A DNA stretch of 64,000 bases from Arcicella rosea (GCF_014204325.1 NZ_JACHKT010000014.1:62001-126000), one strand, 5' to 3'; positions 9,316 through 19,146 are shown, counted from the stretch's first letter. The notes: generated by a model not told the origin, from the letters alone. A program made the numbers and translations.

Positions 9316-10566
9316 TTAACCAAAACGCTCTACATCAAAAGCCTTTATATCAATACTTGTCGGCTGTTCGTTCACCAATTCTGACACCAATTTTCCTGTT
9401 CCTGCACCCAAACTCAATCCCATCATCGAATGTCCAGTGGCAATCACAACATTTTTATGTTTCTTCGTTTTACCAATATAAGGCAAGCCATCGGCAGAGC
9501 ATGGACGATAACCGTACCAAATTTTGTCATTACTTGGTTGTTGAATATCAAACTCAGGGAAAAAGTCTTTCACCGATTTTAAAATACCTTCTACTCTGTG
9601 ATATTGTGGTGGCGTTTTGGTAGAAACCACTTCCATTGTACCGCCAAAGCGAATTTTATTTCCGTCCATCGGCGTTACAGCCACTCTTCCTTCTGCCAAA
9701 ATAATAGGATGATTGATTTGATAAGGCGAATCTTCCAAAGTAACGGAGTAGCCTCTTCCTGGCATTAAGGGTAAATTTACAGCCACCATTTCTGCCAATT
9801 CTCTACTCCATGAACCCGTCGCAATCACAAAATCATCGGCTTCATAAGCTTGTTGTGGCGTAATTACTTTCGTAATTTTTCCATTACTTTTTTCAAAACG
9901 AATTACTTCTTCGTTGGCTTTCAGCACAACGCCTTTGCTTGCGAGGTCTTTCAACAATACTCGCATTAATTTATCAGGATAAAGGTGTGCGTCACATTTA
10001 AAGAATAACGCACCCAATCCGTTAATTTCTGTTTGAGGCTCTAAGGCTTGCAGTTCTTCATAATTCAATAAAGTAACGTCTAAGCCTAATTCTTGAGCCT
10101 TTTCTACAGTATGATGTGCATGTGCTTGTACGGCTTCTGTCTGAAATACTTCTAGCATTCCTTTGTGTTCGTAGGCGAAATCGAAATGTGGTAAACAAGC
10201 CCATTCTGCAAATTCGTGCTGACTAAGTAGCGAAATATCTCTTAATGGAATGGCTGAATCGGCTACATTTTTTTCGGTAGCACTTTTCATAAATTTCAAT
10301 CCCCAATCAAGTAAAGCAGGATTTAGCGAAGGTTTCACATAAAATGGACTTTTAGGATTCAGCATCCATTTTAAACCTTGCCAAATAATACCCGGAGCTG
10401 CCAAAGGAATAAAATGACTCGGACAAACATAGCCCGCATTTCCGTAGGAACAGTTATCCGAAAAATCGCCTTTGTCGATTACTGTTACCTGATTACCAGC
10501 TTTTTGTAAATAATATGCGGTACTTAATCCAATAATTCCACCACCTATAACTACTACACTTTTCAT
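9316..10566 (-). CDS. FAD-dependent D-amino-acid dehydrogenase-like oxidoreductase (DAO family)
   Basis: A 416-residue DadA-type flavoenzyme expected to oxidise D-amino acids to 2-oxo acids. The N-terminal Rossmann motif is VVIGGGIIGLSTAYYLQKAG, and the following ID(K) acidic strand binds FAD ribose. The C-terminal GRGYSVTLEDSP, IRFGGTMEV and the closing GHSMMGLSLGAGTGKLVSEL are typical of DadA and the wider glycine-oxidase/DAO family. It starts 19 bases after the DUF885 gene, which suggests one transcript. Hydroxyproline or glycine oxidase activity cannot be excluded from the sequence alone. Confidence 0.9.
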   Translation of the reverse strand: MKSVVVIGGGIIGLSTAYYLQKAGNQVTVIDKGDFSDNCSYGNAGYVCPSHFIPLAAPGIIWQGLKWMLNPKSPFYVKPSLNPALLDWGLKFMKSATEKNVADSAIPLRDISLLSQHEFAEWACLPHFDFAYEHKGMLEVFQTEAVQAHAHHTVEKAQELGLDVTLLNYEELQALEPQTEINGLGALFFKCDAHLYPDKLMRVLLKDLASKGVVLKANEEVIRFEKSNGKITKVITPQQAYEADDFVIATGSWSRELAEMVAVNLPLMPGRGYSVTLEDSPYQINHPIILAEGRVAVTPMDGNKIRFGGTMEVVSTKTPPQYHRVEGILKSVKDFFPEFDIQQPSNDKIWYGYRPCSADGLPYIGKTKKHKNVVIATGHSMMGLSLGAGTGKLVSELVNEQPTSIDIKAFDVERFG

Positions 10567-10585
10567 ATCTTTAATAATTAATTGC

Positions 10586-12331
10586 TTATTTGAATTTATA
10601 AAAACGCCAATTTGTTTTGAAGTCTTTTTCTAAAGATTGCTTCGTCAGAATGGCTCTAATCATCTCAATCGGTAAGGAATTTTCTTGCATTACGCCATCA
10701 TGAAATTGCTTGTAGGACATTTTTCCAGTATCCACCAATTCATTTTTTAAAGCCCTGAATTGCAAACCGCCAATCATGTAGGCAATTTGATAAAGTGGGT
10801 CATAACCGCCCACAAACGAACGCCTTACTTCGCCTTCGGCATTGGCTTTTTCATGTCCAACTCGGTCGATTAAGAAATCGATACATTGCTGTGGTGTCCA
10901 GTTTTTTGTATGATAATTGAGCGAGAAAATAATTCTGGCACAGCGGTGCATTCGCCAAAAAAGCATTCCAATTTTATCTTCTGGCGATTTTGGGAAATTC
11001 ATATCATACAATAATAACTCCCAATACAAAGCCCAGCCTTCCATCCAAAATGGTGTATCAAACTGACGATAAACCTTGTTTCTATTCAGCATAAAGTATT
11101 GTAAAGAATGCCCCGCAATTAATTCATGGTGAACGGTCGCTCTTGAAAAATGCGGATTATTACCTCGCATACTCATCAATTTTTGGTCTTCCGTCATGGT
11201 ATTGGTTGGGTACGAAATGATAAATTCTTCTCCGCCCAAGAAAAATGGATTCACCAATTGTCTTTCTGGCGACATCATACTCATTCGCCAACCTTCTTCT
11301 GCCAAAGCTGGAATCGTTATTAATTGATTTTTCTTGAGGAAATCAAGCGATTCATTGTAAAGTCTCATCATTTCTTGCGGTTGTTTCGATGGCTCTACAT
11401 ACTTCGTTTTAACGTATTCAAGGGCTGCTTTCCAGTTATCACCAAAACCTAATTCTTTACTTGCCTTTAGCATTTCAGCATCGCACCAAGCAAATTCTTT
11501 ATTAGCAATATCAACCAATTCTTCGGGCGTATAAGGAATCATTTCGATTTGTAAACGACGCATAATTTCCTCTTTCCCAATCGGATTACCAACAATTCCA
11601 CTGGCATCTGGTTTCTGAGTAGAAAGATTTTTACCTTTTCCCTGAAAATTATTGGCATATACTTTCAACAAAGAATCTAAACGGTTGTAAGGCTGTGGCA
11701 TCCACCAAGTAAACATCGGGTCATAACCATTATAAAAACCATAAACTGATTTAATGGCTTTTTGTAAACTCCTAGAAAGATTTGCACCACGTTTGCCTAA
11801 ATTTTCGGTAATGGTGCTGTCTTTACTTAATTTAGTATTGAGTGAAATGAGTTGTTTCGCCATTTCATTGAATTGAAAAGCCCATTTTGGGGCATCCAAA
11901 GGCGTTCCTCTTCTTCTTATTTTCTCTACAGCATACAAACTATCAGCAAAAGGGAACCATTTTTTGATGGCTTCATACTCTTTTTCTTCTATCGTAAATT
12001 GATACAATTCTTCGCTTAAATTTCTTTTGAAAAGTGTATAATCCACTTTTGTTCCAATATTTAACTGATTAAAATTGAGTTTTGTTAATTGATTTTGATA
12101 GTCGAGAATCAATTTTTTTAAGCGTTCTCGTCTTTCTGGCGAATGTTCAACGAAGTAAAATCTGGTCAATATTCCTTTGTCGGCATAATATTGCGTCATG
12201 ATATTGTTTACTTCGCTTGTTTGTAAGTACAAATCTGTTGCCGCAACTTGAGCAAAATTGACTGAACGACAAGCGATTAGGCAAAAAACAATCAATAAAA
12301 ACTTTTTAGAGAGTGGTTGATATTTTTTCAT
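10586..12331 (-). CDS. DUF885-family, metallopeptidase-like secreted protein
   Basis: A 581-residue protein with an N-terminal signal segment (hydrophobic residues 10-27, ending near FAQ). The C-terminal half has the DUF885 signature: HHELIAGHSLQ (a variant of the usual HE.xPGH.LQ), then WMEGWALYWELLLYD and a GxLQFRALKNE segment. The two His and the Glu of EGWALY suggest a gluzincin-like zinc site, but the activity of this family is poorly characterised. The gene lies directly upstream of the D-amino-acid dehydrogenase-like gene, so peptide or D-amino-acid turnover is a reasonable guess. Confidence 0.88.
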   Translation of the reverse strand: MKKYQPLSKKFLLIVFCLIACRSVNFAQVAATDLYLQTSEVNNIMTQYYADKGILTRFYFVEHSPERRERLKKLILDYQNQLTKLNFNQLNIGTKVDYTLFKRNLSEELYQFTIEEKEYEAIKKWFPFADSLYAVEKIRRRGTPLDAPKWAFQFNEMAKQLISLNTKLSKDSTITENLGKRGANLSRSLQKAIKSVYGFYNGYDPMFTWWMPQPYNRLDSLLKVYANNFQGKGKNLSTQKPDASGIVGNPIGKEEIMRRLQIEMIPYTPEELVDIANKEFAWCDAEMLKASKELGFGDNWKAALEYVKTKYVEPSKQPQEMMRLYNESLDFLKKNQLITIPALAEEGWRMSMMSPERQLVNPFFLGGEEFIISYPTNTMTEDQKLMSMRGNNPHFSRATVHHELIAGHSLQYFMLNRNKVYRQFDTPFWMEGWALYWELLLYDMNFPKSPEDKIGMLFWRMHRCARIIFSLNYHTKNWTPQQCIDFLIDRVGHEKANAEGEVRRSFVGGYDPLYQIAYMIGGLQFRALKNELVDTGKMSYKQFHDGVMQENSLPIEMIRAILTKQSLEKDFKTNWRFYKFK

Positions 12332-12514
12332 TTGTTGCTGAAATTGTGGCTACCGAATTGTAGCAAGTAAAAGTATAAAATTGTAGTCTTTATCAGTTCA
12401 TACATTTTATCTATACCTACTTTAAAATTAACTTGAATGTTACGTAGAAAAAAAGAAAGGTACTTCTTCATGATTTTTGCATGAAAAAGTACCTCAAATA
12501 TTTTTTGAAAAGTA
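12332..12514. other. Intergenic gap, no gene
   Basis: A possible ORF spanning 12328-12531 here has no recognisable features and overlaps both neighbours. A weak palindrome, aaagtaccttcatg-type (AAGGTACTTCTTCATG ... CATGAAAAAGTACCT, about 12457-12493), may form a hairpin after the TonB-receptor gene. Confidence 0.4.
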
Positions 12515-14734
12515 TTAGAGACTAATCCCAACCGTCGCTTTCAAGAAAAATGGAAAGCCTGGAGTAAAGTGAATTTCTTCAACCGCATTTGCTTCATTTT
12601 GTAATCTGGATTCGGTGGCGAATTGTGTTTCGTTCCATTTCACATTGAAAAGGTTTTCTGCCATTAAACCAAAATTTACTTTCTTGAATTTATAATTTAC
12701 GTTGGCATCGGTAACGGTATAACCTTTAGCAACGATAGAGTAATCTTCATTCGCTGCACGATTTCCTAAATGTCTCACTCGCAAACCGCCCGAAAAACCT
12801 GATGGATGTGTTACGCTCAAACCGCCTGTTAAAGTAAAATCTGGAGCGAGCGGAATATAATTTGCTCCTTCGGGTTCGTCGATGCTTCGAGCCAAAGTAT
12901 TGGTCATGTCGGCATTGAAAAATAGCCAATTATTGATTTGATAACGAACGCCTACATCCAATCCTTTTCTTACCGATTTTCCACTGGCTTCAATCACGGC
13001 TTCGTCACCAACGTAAACAAATTCTTGGTCGAGATGCAAGTACCACAATGCCATATTCAGAATCAAGCGGGATTGTGGTTTCCAAATCATGCCCAAATCT
13101 GCACCATAAGCGGCTGGTAATACTTGTTTGCTATTGCTGGCTAAACTACTGACACGAGTATCGTTTGAGTGAAAACCTTTGCCTGCTTTGAAGAACAATT
13201 GTATGTCGTGGTCGGGATTATAAATGATATTCAATTTCGGACTGGCAATTACTTTCGCTACCGATTGCACCTGATTATTGTTGAGTTTATCAAGATAATT
13301 GAAGTTGAAATAATCTAATCTCAAAGCTGGGTTAATCAACCAATTGCCACGGTGATACTCTATGCCCGTAAAGCCAAAAGCATTGGTTTCTTTCACGTTG
13401 CCAAATTTGAGTCTTTCTAAAATTGTTGTACGGTTGAGTGTATGCGAAAGCTCAATATCATTTACGGCATCGTATCTAAAACCTACGCCCGACTGCCAAG
13501 AGAGATTTCCCGAAGGAAGTGTATAATATTTATGAATTTCAGATTGCATCCCCAAAATGTCTCTGGATTCTTTTTGTTTGATTTGGTCGCCATTGATAGA
13601 ATCTTTCAAGAAAAAAGTAAAGTTGGAGTACAGTTCAAAATTGTAATGACTGTAATAAGCCGTGTTTTTAATCAAAAGCGATTCACCGACTTTTTTAGTA
13701 TGCTGAAAATTTACATTGGTTCTACTGGTGTTTCCGCCTTCTTTGTCGTCGATTGCTCCGAAACGAGTAATCAAACCTTCGTCAATGGCACGCTGTGGTA
13801 CTTGTCCAGAAGCATTCCATTTACTGCTAAAATATGCAATCGAAAAATTGATTTTGTGCTGATTGGGCAATTCCAAAGCGTATTTTCCCATCACATTTAC
13901 ACGATTGAATTTCTGTGGAGAAATAAATGGCCCGTCGGAATACAAGTATTCACTGGCGATATAGGCAGATTGTTTTTCTTGTTGTCCTAATAAATTCACC
14001 AAAGCCATTGTTCTGAAAGTATTAAACATTCCAGCGTTTACCGAAACCTGACTTTCTTTAATTCGCTCTTTGGTCTGAAATTCAACATAACCAGCCGTGG
14101 TTAAATTGCCTTTGTTGGCAAAGTACGGGCCTTTCCCATAATCAATTTTTTCAATGGTTTCTGGAATCAAAAAATGTAAATCGGCATAGCCTTGTCCGTG
14201 TGCGTGCGAAACCATATTCACGGGCATTCCATCAACAGAAATATTGATGTCTGTGCCGTGATCTAAATCGAATCCACGCAAAAACAATTGTTCGGCTTTA
14301 CCACCGCCAGCGTGCTGACCAATGAATAAACCCGGTACTTTTCGTAAAATTTCTTGGGAAGAATTGACAGGATAAGTCTTTAAATCAATTTTTGAAATGA
14401 TACTTTGGGCGTTTACTTCGGGGCTAATTGTTACTTCGTTTAACTGAAAAATACTTTCTTCTAAAACGATTTTCAAAAATTTTTGTGCTGGTTGATAAAC
14501 AATCTTTTGGGTTTTGAAACCCATGCAAGAGATTTCTAAGGTATCGCCTGTGCTAACTTTTTCCAGTACAAAATATCCCAATTTGTTAGAATGCGAATGT
14601 TTATCAATCCGTTTGTTCAAGATAAAACCGCCTTCGATTGGATTTTTATTTGTGTCTGTAATTGTTCCTTCAAGTTTTTGGGCGAATAGATTTAGGTTAA
14701 AGAGTAAAAGAAATAAGGTAAGTGTTTGTTTCAT
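12515..14734 (-). CDS. TonB-dependent outer-membrane receptor with N-terminal CarboxypepD-reg-like domain
   Basis: A 739-residue outer-membrane receptor. A signal peptide (MKQTLTLFLLLFNLNLFAQ) is followed by a carboxypeptidase-regulatory-like domain (about 22-100) and a plug with EILRKVPGLFIGQHAGGGKAEQLFLRGFDLDHGTD. The segment VNMVSHAHGQGYADLHF is His-rich and lies near the plug apex, as in a subset of Bacteroidota receptors whose ligand I do not know. The barrel ends KATVGISL. The gene lies downstream of the siderophore receptor and PepSY genes on the same strand, which fits metal or metal-chelate uptake. Confidence 0.94.
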   Translation of the reverse strand: MKQTLTLFLLLFNLNLFAQKLEGTITDTNKNPIEGGFILNKRIDKHSHSNKLGYFVLEKVSTGDTLEISCMGFKTQKIVYQPAQKFLKIVLEESIFQLNEVTISPEVNAQSIISKIDLKTYPVNSSQEILRKVPGLFIGQHAGGGKAEQLFLRGFDLDHGTDINISVDGMPVNMVSHAHGQGYADLHFLIPETIEKIDYGKGPYFANKGNLTTAGYVEFQTKERIKESQVSVNAGMFNTFRTMALVNLLGQQEKQSAYIASEYLYSDGPFISPQKFNRVNVMGKYALELPNQHKINFSIAYFSSKWNASGQVPQRAIDEGLITRFGAIDDKEGGNTSRTNVNFQHTKKVGESLLIKNTAYYSHYNFELYSNFTFFLKDSINGDQIKQKESRDILGMQSEIHKYYTLPSGNLSWQSGVGFRYDAVNDIELSHTLNRTTILERLKFGNVKETNAFGFTGIEYHRGNWLINPALRLDYFNFNYLDKLNNNQVQSVAKVIASPKLNIIYNPDHDIQLFFKAGKGFHSNDTRVSSLASNSKQVLPAAYGADLGMIWKPQSRLILNMALWYLHLDQEFVYVGDEAVIEASGKSVRKGLDVGVRYQINNWLFFNADMTNTLARSIDEPEGANYIPLAPDFTLTGGLSVTHPSGFSGGLRVRHLGNRAANEDYSIVAKGYTVTDANVNYKFKKVNFGLMAENLFNVKWNETQFATESRLQNEANAVEEIHFTPGFPFFLKATVGISL

Positions 14735-14838
14735 GAACGTTGATGAATGAAAGGGTTAATCTAATATGAAATGTGAGCTAAAGCAATGCTACAGAGGTGA
14801 CGCTCCTTAACTCTATATGTTTTAATATCAATATAATA

Positions 14839-15915
14839 TTACTTTTTTCGCCACCAAAGTAAAAAACCTGTAATGGTTAATAAACCGGGCGTAAGTCCAA
14901 TAATTACATAGAGGATTTTCAGGAATACGCCTCCATAATTTCCTACGTGCAAAGGGAAGAAAAGGGCTTCAATTTTATCTCCGATAGCCATTTCTGAAAA
15001 GCGTTGAACGTTAATAAACTCCCCTGTTTCAGCATTAAAATTTACTCTATTTCCTCCTGCAAATAATGGATTTTGTCCTTCAATATTTCCCCTGACATTA
15101 AATTTCTTTTTGGGTTGAGTGGGCAAGTACACATAATTAGGTACTAAATCAGGCATTTTTTTCAAGGCTTCTTGATACATTTTATCAAGCGACACTTTCA
15201 CTAAAGTATTTTGTGGGGTTGGTATTTCTTCGTTTCGCCAAGTTTCGGATTCAAAAGCAAATAAATTCATCCAAAAACCTGTAAAAAAGATGATGCTATT
15301 AAGTACCAAAGCCCATACGCCTACTACTCGGTGTAAGTCAGAAGAAATTGTTCTCCAGTTTTTAGTTTTAATTTTTACTTTGAACGTCAGTACTTTCCAA
15401 ATGAATTTTCGATAGACTAAAACGCCTGTTAGCATGGATAAAAGCATAACGATTCCCATTGAAGCTGCAAAAGCCGCCCCAGGCATTCCTTGATGAAAGG
15501 AAAAATGAAATTGAAAACACCACTCCAATAAATCAACTCGCCAATCGTCACTTCGTCCATGACGAATGATTTGTCCAGTATATTGATTAATTCTTATCAG
15601 TCCTAAATCATAAGTTGTCAACTTCGTATCGTTAAGATATAATCTAAAAAAGTAGGATTCATTGGCTGGTGCATGGGGATTTATCCACGAAATACCATCT
15701 AAATTTGGATATTCCCGAGTAATTATTCGATAAATATCATCAATGGCAAGGGGATTTTTTTTAACTGTTACCGTATTTAAGTCTGCATAGACAAGCTCTT
15801 CCAACTCATCTTTAAATACCAATATTGAACCACTGAGTCCTAACAACAAAAGAAAAAATCCTGTTGTCAGTCCCAACCATTTATGAACACTATAAAGTTT
15901 GCGATACAATTTCAT
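14839..15915 (-). CDS. PepSY-associated transmembrane protein (PiuB-like, iron-uptake associated)
   Basis: Inner-membrane protein of about 358 residues from the ATG at 15915; an upstream TTG would add 16 residues that read poorly. Features are KLYSVHKWLGLTTGFFLLLLGLSGSILVFKDELEE, a periplasmic PepSY-like stretch, membrane helices near residues 135-155 and 185-215, and a C-terminal helix with FFPLHVGNYGG and IGLTPGLLTITGFLLWWRKK. This is the family found beside siderophore receptors and proposed to act as ferric-siderophore reductases. The intracellular tail is short. It follows the FhuE-like receptor by 69 bases and a hairpin. Confidence 0.92.
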   Translation of the reverse strand: MKLYRKLYSVHKWLGLTTGFFLLLLGLSGSILVFKDELEELVYADLNTVTVKKNPLAIDDIYRIITREYPNLDGISWINPHAPANESYFFRLYLNDTKLTTYDLGLIRINQYTGQIIRHGRSDDWRVDLLEWCFQFHFSFHQGMPGAAFAASMGIVMLLSMLTGVLVYRKFIWKVLTFKVKIKTKNWRTISSDLHRVVGVWALVLNSIIFFTGFWMNLFAFESETWRNEEIPTPQNTLVKVSLDKMYQEALKKMPDLVPNYVYLPTQPKKKFNVRGNIEGQNPLFAGGNRVNFNAETGEFINVQRFSEMAIGDKIEALFFPLHVGNYGGVFLKILYVIIGLTPGLLTITGFLLWWRKK

Positions 15916-15948
15916 GGAAGTTGTGTTAAATAGCGTTATAAAAAATTC

Positions 15949-15974
15949 AGCCCTTTTCCACAAGGGAAAGGGCT
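15949..15974 (-). terminator. Intercistronic hairpin between siderophore receptor and PepSY gene
   Basis: AGCCCTTT and AAAGGGCT arms extend inward with TCC/GGGA around a short loop. On the minus strand it is followed by AATTTTTTAT. It could be a leaky terminator or could protect the receptor mRNA; it does not rule out co-transcription. Confidence 0.6.
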
Positions 15975-15984
15975 GTCAGAAAAG

Positions 15985-18162
15985 CTAAAAATTTAGTTTT
16001 AAAGAAAGAATTATCTGACGCAAAGTACCGGGCGTAATAAAACCTCTTCCTCCATAATAATAATGTTTATCTAAAAGATTATCGCCTGAAAGTGCCAATA
16101 CATAGCCTTTTTGCGTATAGCTTACTGTGCCATTTAGCAAAAAGTAATCCTCTGTATAAAACTGTCCTGCTGATTTACTATTGATAATATAATCTTTACC
16201 ATAATAATTTCCGCCAAGTCCAAATGATAAACCTTTCGGTAAAGTATAACTTACGTAAGCGTTACCCATCCATGCTGGGCCAGAGTTGATTGGACGAAGC
16301 CCTTCCGTATTTACATCTGAAGCCGTAATTTGGCTATTGTTATAAGCAACACCTGTGTGAATGTATAAACCTGTAAACGGACGGCTCTGTACATCTACTT
16401 CTACTCCACTACTATACTGTTTTCCATCTTGAATAAACATGGTAACATTGGCAGGATTGGCACGTACTGTATTACTGACCAAAATGTTGTAATAACTAAT
16501 ACTGGCATCCAATACATGATTTACATTTGAATACTTGAAACCTGCTTCAAACTGATTACCAAATTGTGGTTTGAAATTTGAAACAGTGCCATCTACTTGG
16601 CTCACTGGTGCAACGTTTTGAAAACCATTCATATAACTACTCACAAAAGCAAGTTGCTCTGGAATGATTTGATATGTTAACCCTAATTTTGGAGAAAATG
16701 TCGTTTGACTAAATTTCCCAGTTGTGCTTTCTTGGGTTTTATTATAAGTACCCAAATTGTCTAATACATCCAGTCTTGCACTTAGCATAAGTGATAGATT
16801 TTTCACTGGATTAATCACATCCGAAACATATAAAGAATAAGTATTCAAGATAGATTTTGTAATAGTTGGCACTCTTCCAAGTAATCGACTACTGATTTCA
16901 CTTTCATTCAATAAGCCATAATTTACATTTTTCCCTGCTACCGCCACAGTATCAAACACCGGACGCACTACGCCATTGGCGGCATTGGCTCTTGAACCAT
17001 CCAAGCCATTGGCTGTTACGCCATAACTATATCTGTAAAAATCAAAACCAATCAGTACTCTATTACGAACGTTTCCAATATTGACATCGCCGATAAAATT
17101 TTGTTGAATTTGTTGATTGATGATAGATTCAGGAGCATAATTGATAATTCTTCTAATGATTGAAGTATTGTTATTAATCAACGCCATCGTTTGATAATTT
17201 CCATAAGATTCACTATTTGAAGTCATGAAATTAGTTTCAGATTTCCATTGATTCGAGATTTTGTAATTCACTTTAGCATAGAAATTGATAGCAGTTGTTT
17301 TGAACAATACACTATTGTCGGTATAAGACTTAAAGTAATCTAAATTCAAGGCATTAGCACTTTCAGCGTTTACCAACACACCACTCCTCAAAGGGTTTGA
17401 TGGCGTTAGTAAAGTATTGTTGGTAGAAACTCTTCTTAAAATTTCTGCCTCAGCTTCAATCGTTAATTTATCGTTTACTTTATAAGTAAAACTTGGAGCT
17501 AAAAAGAGATTTTGGTAAGTCCCTTGGTCTTGGAAACTTTCTTTGTTGGTATAAGCACCTGTTATTCTTAATAAGCCTTTCGCTTGCTCGTCTAATTTGG
17601 TATTAATATCTACCGTTGCTCTTTGGAAATTATTATTTCCACCCGCAAATGTCAAATTAGTAAAAGTATCATTTTGTGGTTTTACCGTTACTCTATTGAT
17701 TACTCCGCCAAAAACAGTCATCGAACTTCCAAATAATGTTCCACTTGGACCTTTAATAACATCTAATTGAGCAATATTTACAGGGTCAATATCAGAAGCA
17801 ACGTAGCCAAGTATGCCATTTCTAAAATTCGACCTCGTTCTGAATCCTCTCACGGTATAATAAGGCGATACACCTGCCCAACTTGGCGAAACACCCGTTA
17901 CGTTAGAAAGCATATTGTACTGAACAAAGTAATTTCTGTTCAAAATTAATTTACTATTGACAGCATGAGTAATCTGAGGATTCTCTAAATTTTTCAAGGG
18001 AATTCTTGATGTAAATTCGCTTGAAACATCCGTAGAATTATTTAACCCATGAATAATAACTTCGTTTAAATCTGTTGTCTTGAGAATTGTTGAATCTTTT
18101 TCTTGAGCATTTGAGAAGCTGAAAGAACCTAAAAATAAAAGAGAAAATACTACTTTTTTCAT
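15985..18162 (-). CDS. TonB-dependent siderophore receptor (FhuE/FpvA-like)
   Basis: A 725-residue outer-membrane ferric-siderophore receptor. A signal peptide (MKKVVFSLLFLGSFSFSNA) is followed by a TonB-box-like TTDLNEVIIHG. The plug has the siderophore-receptor pattern YYTVRGFRTRSNFRNGI, IDPVNIAQLDVIKGPSGTLFGSS and FGGVINRVTVKP. The barrel ends GFITPGTLRQIILSLKLNF, similar to the family ending (P..R.....S..F). It lacks the carboxypeptidase-like N-terminal domain of the neighbouring receptor. An inverted repeat just before the start may be an iron-responsive operator. Confidence 0.95.
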   Translation of the reverse strand: MKKVVFSLLFLGSFSFSNAQEKDSTILKTTDLNEVIIHGLNNSTDVSSEFTSRIPLKNLENPQITHAVNSKLILNRNYFVQYNMLSNVTGVSPSWAGVSPYYTVRGFRTRSNFRNGILGYVASDIDPVNIAQLDVIKGPSGTLFGSSMTVFGGVINRVTVKPQNDTFTNLTFAGGNNNFQRATVDINTKLDEQAKGLLRITGAYTNKESFQDQGTYQNLFLAPSFTYKVNDKLTIEAEAEILRRVSTNNTLLTPSNPLRSGVLVNAESANALNLDYFKSYTDNSVLFKTTAINFYAKVNYKISNQWKSETNFMTSNSESYGNYQTMALINNNTSIIRRIINYAPESIINQQIQQNFIGDVNIGNVRNRVLIGFDFYRYSYGVTANGLDGSRANAANGVVRPVFDTVAVAGKNVNYGLLNESEISSRLLGRVPTITKSILNTYSLYVSDVINPVKNLSLMLSARLDVLDNLGTYNKTQESTTGKFSQTTFSPKLGLTYQIIPEQLAFVSSYMNGFQNVAPVSQVDGTVSNFKPQFGNQFEAGFKYSNVNHVLDASISYYNILVSNTVRANPANVTMFIQDGKQYSSGVEVDVQSRPFTGLYIHTGVAYNNSQITASDVNTEGLRPINSGPAWMGNAYVSYTLPKGLSFGLGGNYYGKDYIINSKSAGQFYTEDYFLLNGTVSYTQKGYVLALSGDNLLDKHYYYGGRGFITPGTLRQIILSLKLNF

Positions 18163-18183
18163 ATAAATAACATATTAATATAA

Positions 18184-18201
18184 GTATTCTATTTCGAATA
18201 C
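18184..18201. promoter_or_regulatory. Candidate operator: GTATTC-N6-GAATAC
   Basis: A perfect 6-bp inverted repeat with 6-base spacing, 22 bases upstream of the receptor's ATG. Size and position suit a repressor site such as Fur or a related iron regulator, but it does not match the E. coli Fur consensus closely. The assignment is inferred. Confidence 0.4.
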
Positions 18202-18491
18202 AATGTGTGCCGTATTACTATTTATAAGCACAAAATTTGAAAATTTGGTAAATGATTTTAAAACGTTCTCGTCAACGTTATTCCTTAGATATTTGGGCTT
18301 TATAGCATATAAACTAAATTCAGTAAAAATCTACACATTCAGTTTCTACTTGAAAATAGACATTAGTCGCTTCTGTAGCATTCAGCAAGAATCCTTCATT
18401 TGCATACTGCTTTTGTTTAGGCACAAACAAACTATTGAGTAGAGTAAAACACACTACAAACAAACGTTTAAGACACAAGAAATGGAAGATA
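18202..18491. other. Intergenic region between small Cys-motif gene and siderophore receptor
   Basis: No credible gene. Short ORFs here (e.g. 18203-18442 on the plus strand) have no recognisable composition and lack an identifiable start context. Confidence 0.5.
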
Positions 18492-18875
18492 TTATGATTG
18501 AGGGGGATGAAAAACACCTTTTAGCATTCCTGTTTGAGGATTCGCTAAAAAATGAAAATTAGGTAAATGTTGTAGAAACATAATGAAAGATAAATCATTA
18601 AAGTTAAAATGATTTGAAGAACAAAATAGCTGAATTTCAGGCATTTTCTCTAACCTTTCTGCTGTTTGTTTTTGTTCTCTTTCTTCAGTGGCTTTTAATT
18701 TTTTGGCTAAATAACATTTCCCATTACAATGTAAGGAAGATTTATTTTTATTAACACAAAGTACTTTAGCAATATAAGCTTTATTGGCTTGAAAGTACAC
18801 AACAATTCCCATACGACTGAATAAGGGAAAATTCAGCATTACAAGTAGAAAGTATATGGTAATCCGTGTAAACAT
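18492..18875 (-). CDS. Small membrane-anchored protein with C-x9-C-x3-C motif, uptake-locus associated
   Basis: A 127-residue protein with one N-terminal hydrophobic segment (about 5-28), then CVNKNKSSLHCNGKCYLAKK, a Glu/Lys/Gln-rich helix, and a C-terminus ending FHPPQS. I recognise this layout (CNGKC motif, charged helix, terminal FHPP) as a small Bacteroidota protein that tends to lie directly upstream of TonB-receptor genes. No function is established to my knowledge. The three Cys could bind a metal. It precedes the siderophore receptor on the same strand. Confidence 0.75.
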   Translation of the reverse strand: MFTRITIYFLLVMLNFPLFSRMGIVVYFQANKAYIAKVLCVNKNKSSLHCNGKCYLAKKLKATEEREQKQTAERLEKMPEIQLFCSSNHFNFNDLSFIMFLQHLPNFHFLANPQTGMLKGVFHPPQS

Positions 18876-19146
18876 TCCTCAAAGTTAGTTTGGTATTTTT
18901 TTCAATGCTAATTCTCCAATGAAAATATCAATGTGATATTTTGCTACAGCTCTAAAAATATGCCTTATCAATTTTTAAAAGCTAACTGAAAAAGAATACA
19001 CCAAACCTTTTAGATTTATTATAAAATCGCTTAGTTTTTGAAGTAAAAAGGCTAAAAGTTGTGGTGAACCGACCAAAGAGGGAGATTTAAGTCTTTCTGG
19101 AAAATACTTTTACAGGTTTAGCTGACAAGGTGATATAAAATAAAAA
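18876..19146. other. Intergenic region, nothing recognised
   Basis: AT-rich, no ORF with plausible composition, no RNA gene seen. It probably holds the promoter for the minus-strand small Cys-motif gene. Confidence 0.5.

Noticed and set aside
12328-12531. 67-codon ORF between DUF885 and TonB receptor genes
   Set aside because: Overlaps both neighbours and has no recognisable composition; best treated as intergenic.
13442-13990. 182-codon plus-strand ORF opposite the TonB receptor
   Set aside because: It lies fully inside a well-supported receptor gene; its translation has no domain and is explained as an antisense shadow.
18203-18442. 79-codon plus-strand ORF in the receptor upstream region
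   Set aside because: Phe/Leu/Ser-rich AT-driven translation, overlaps the candidate operator region, no similarity I recognise.
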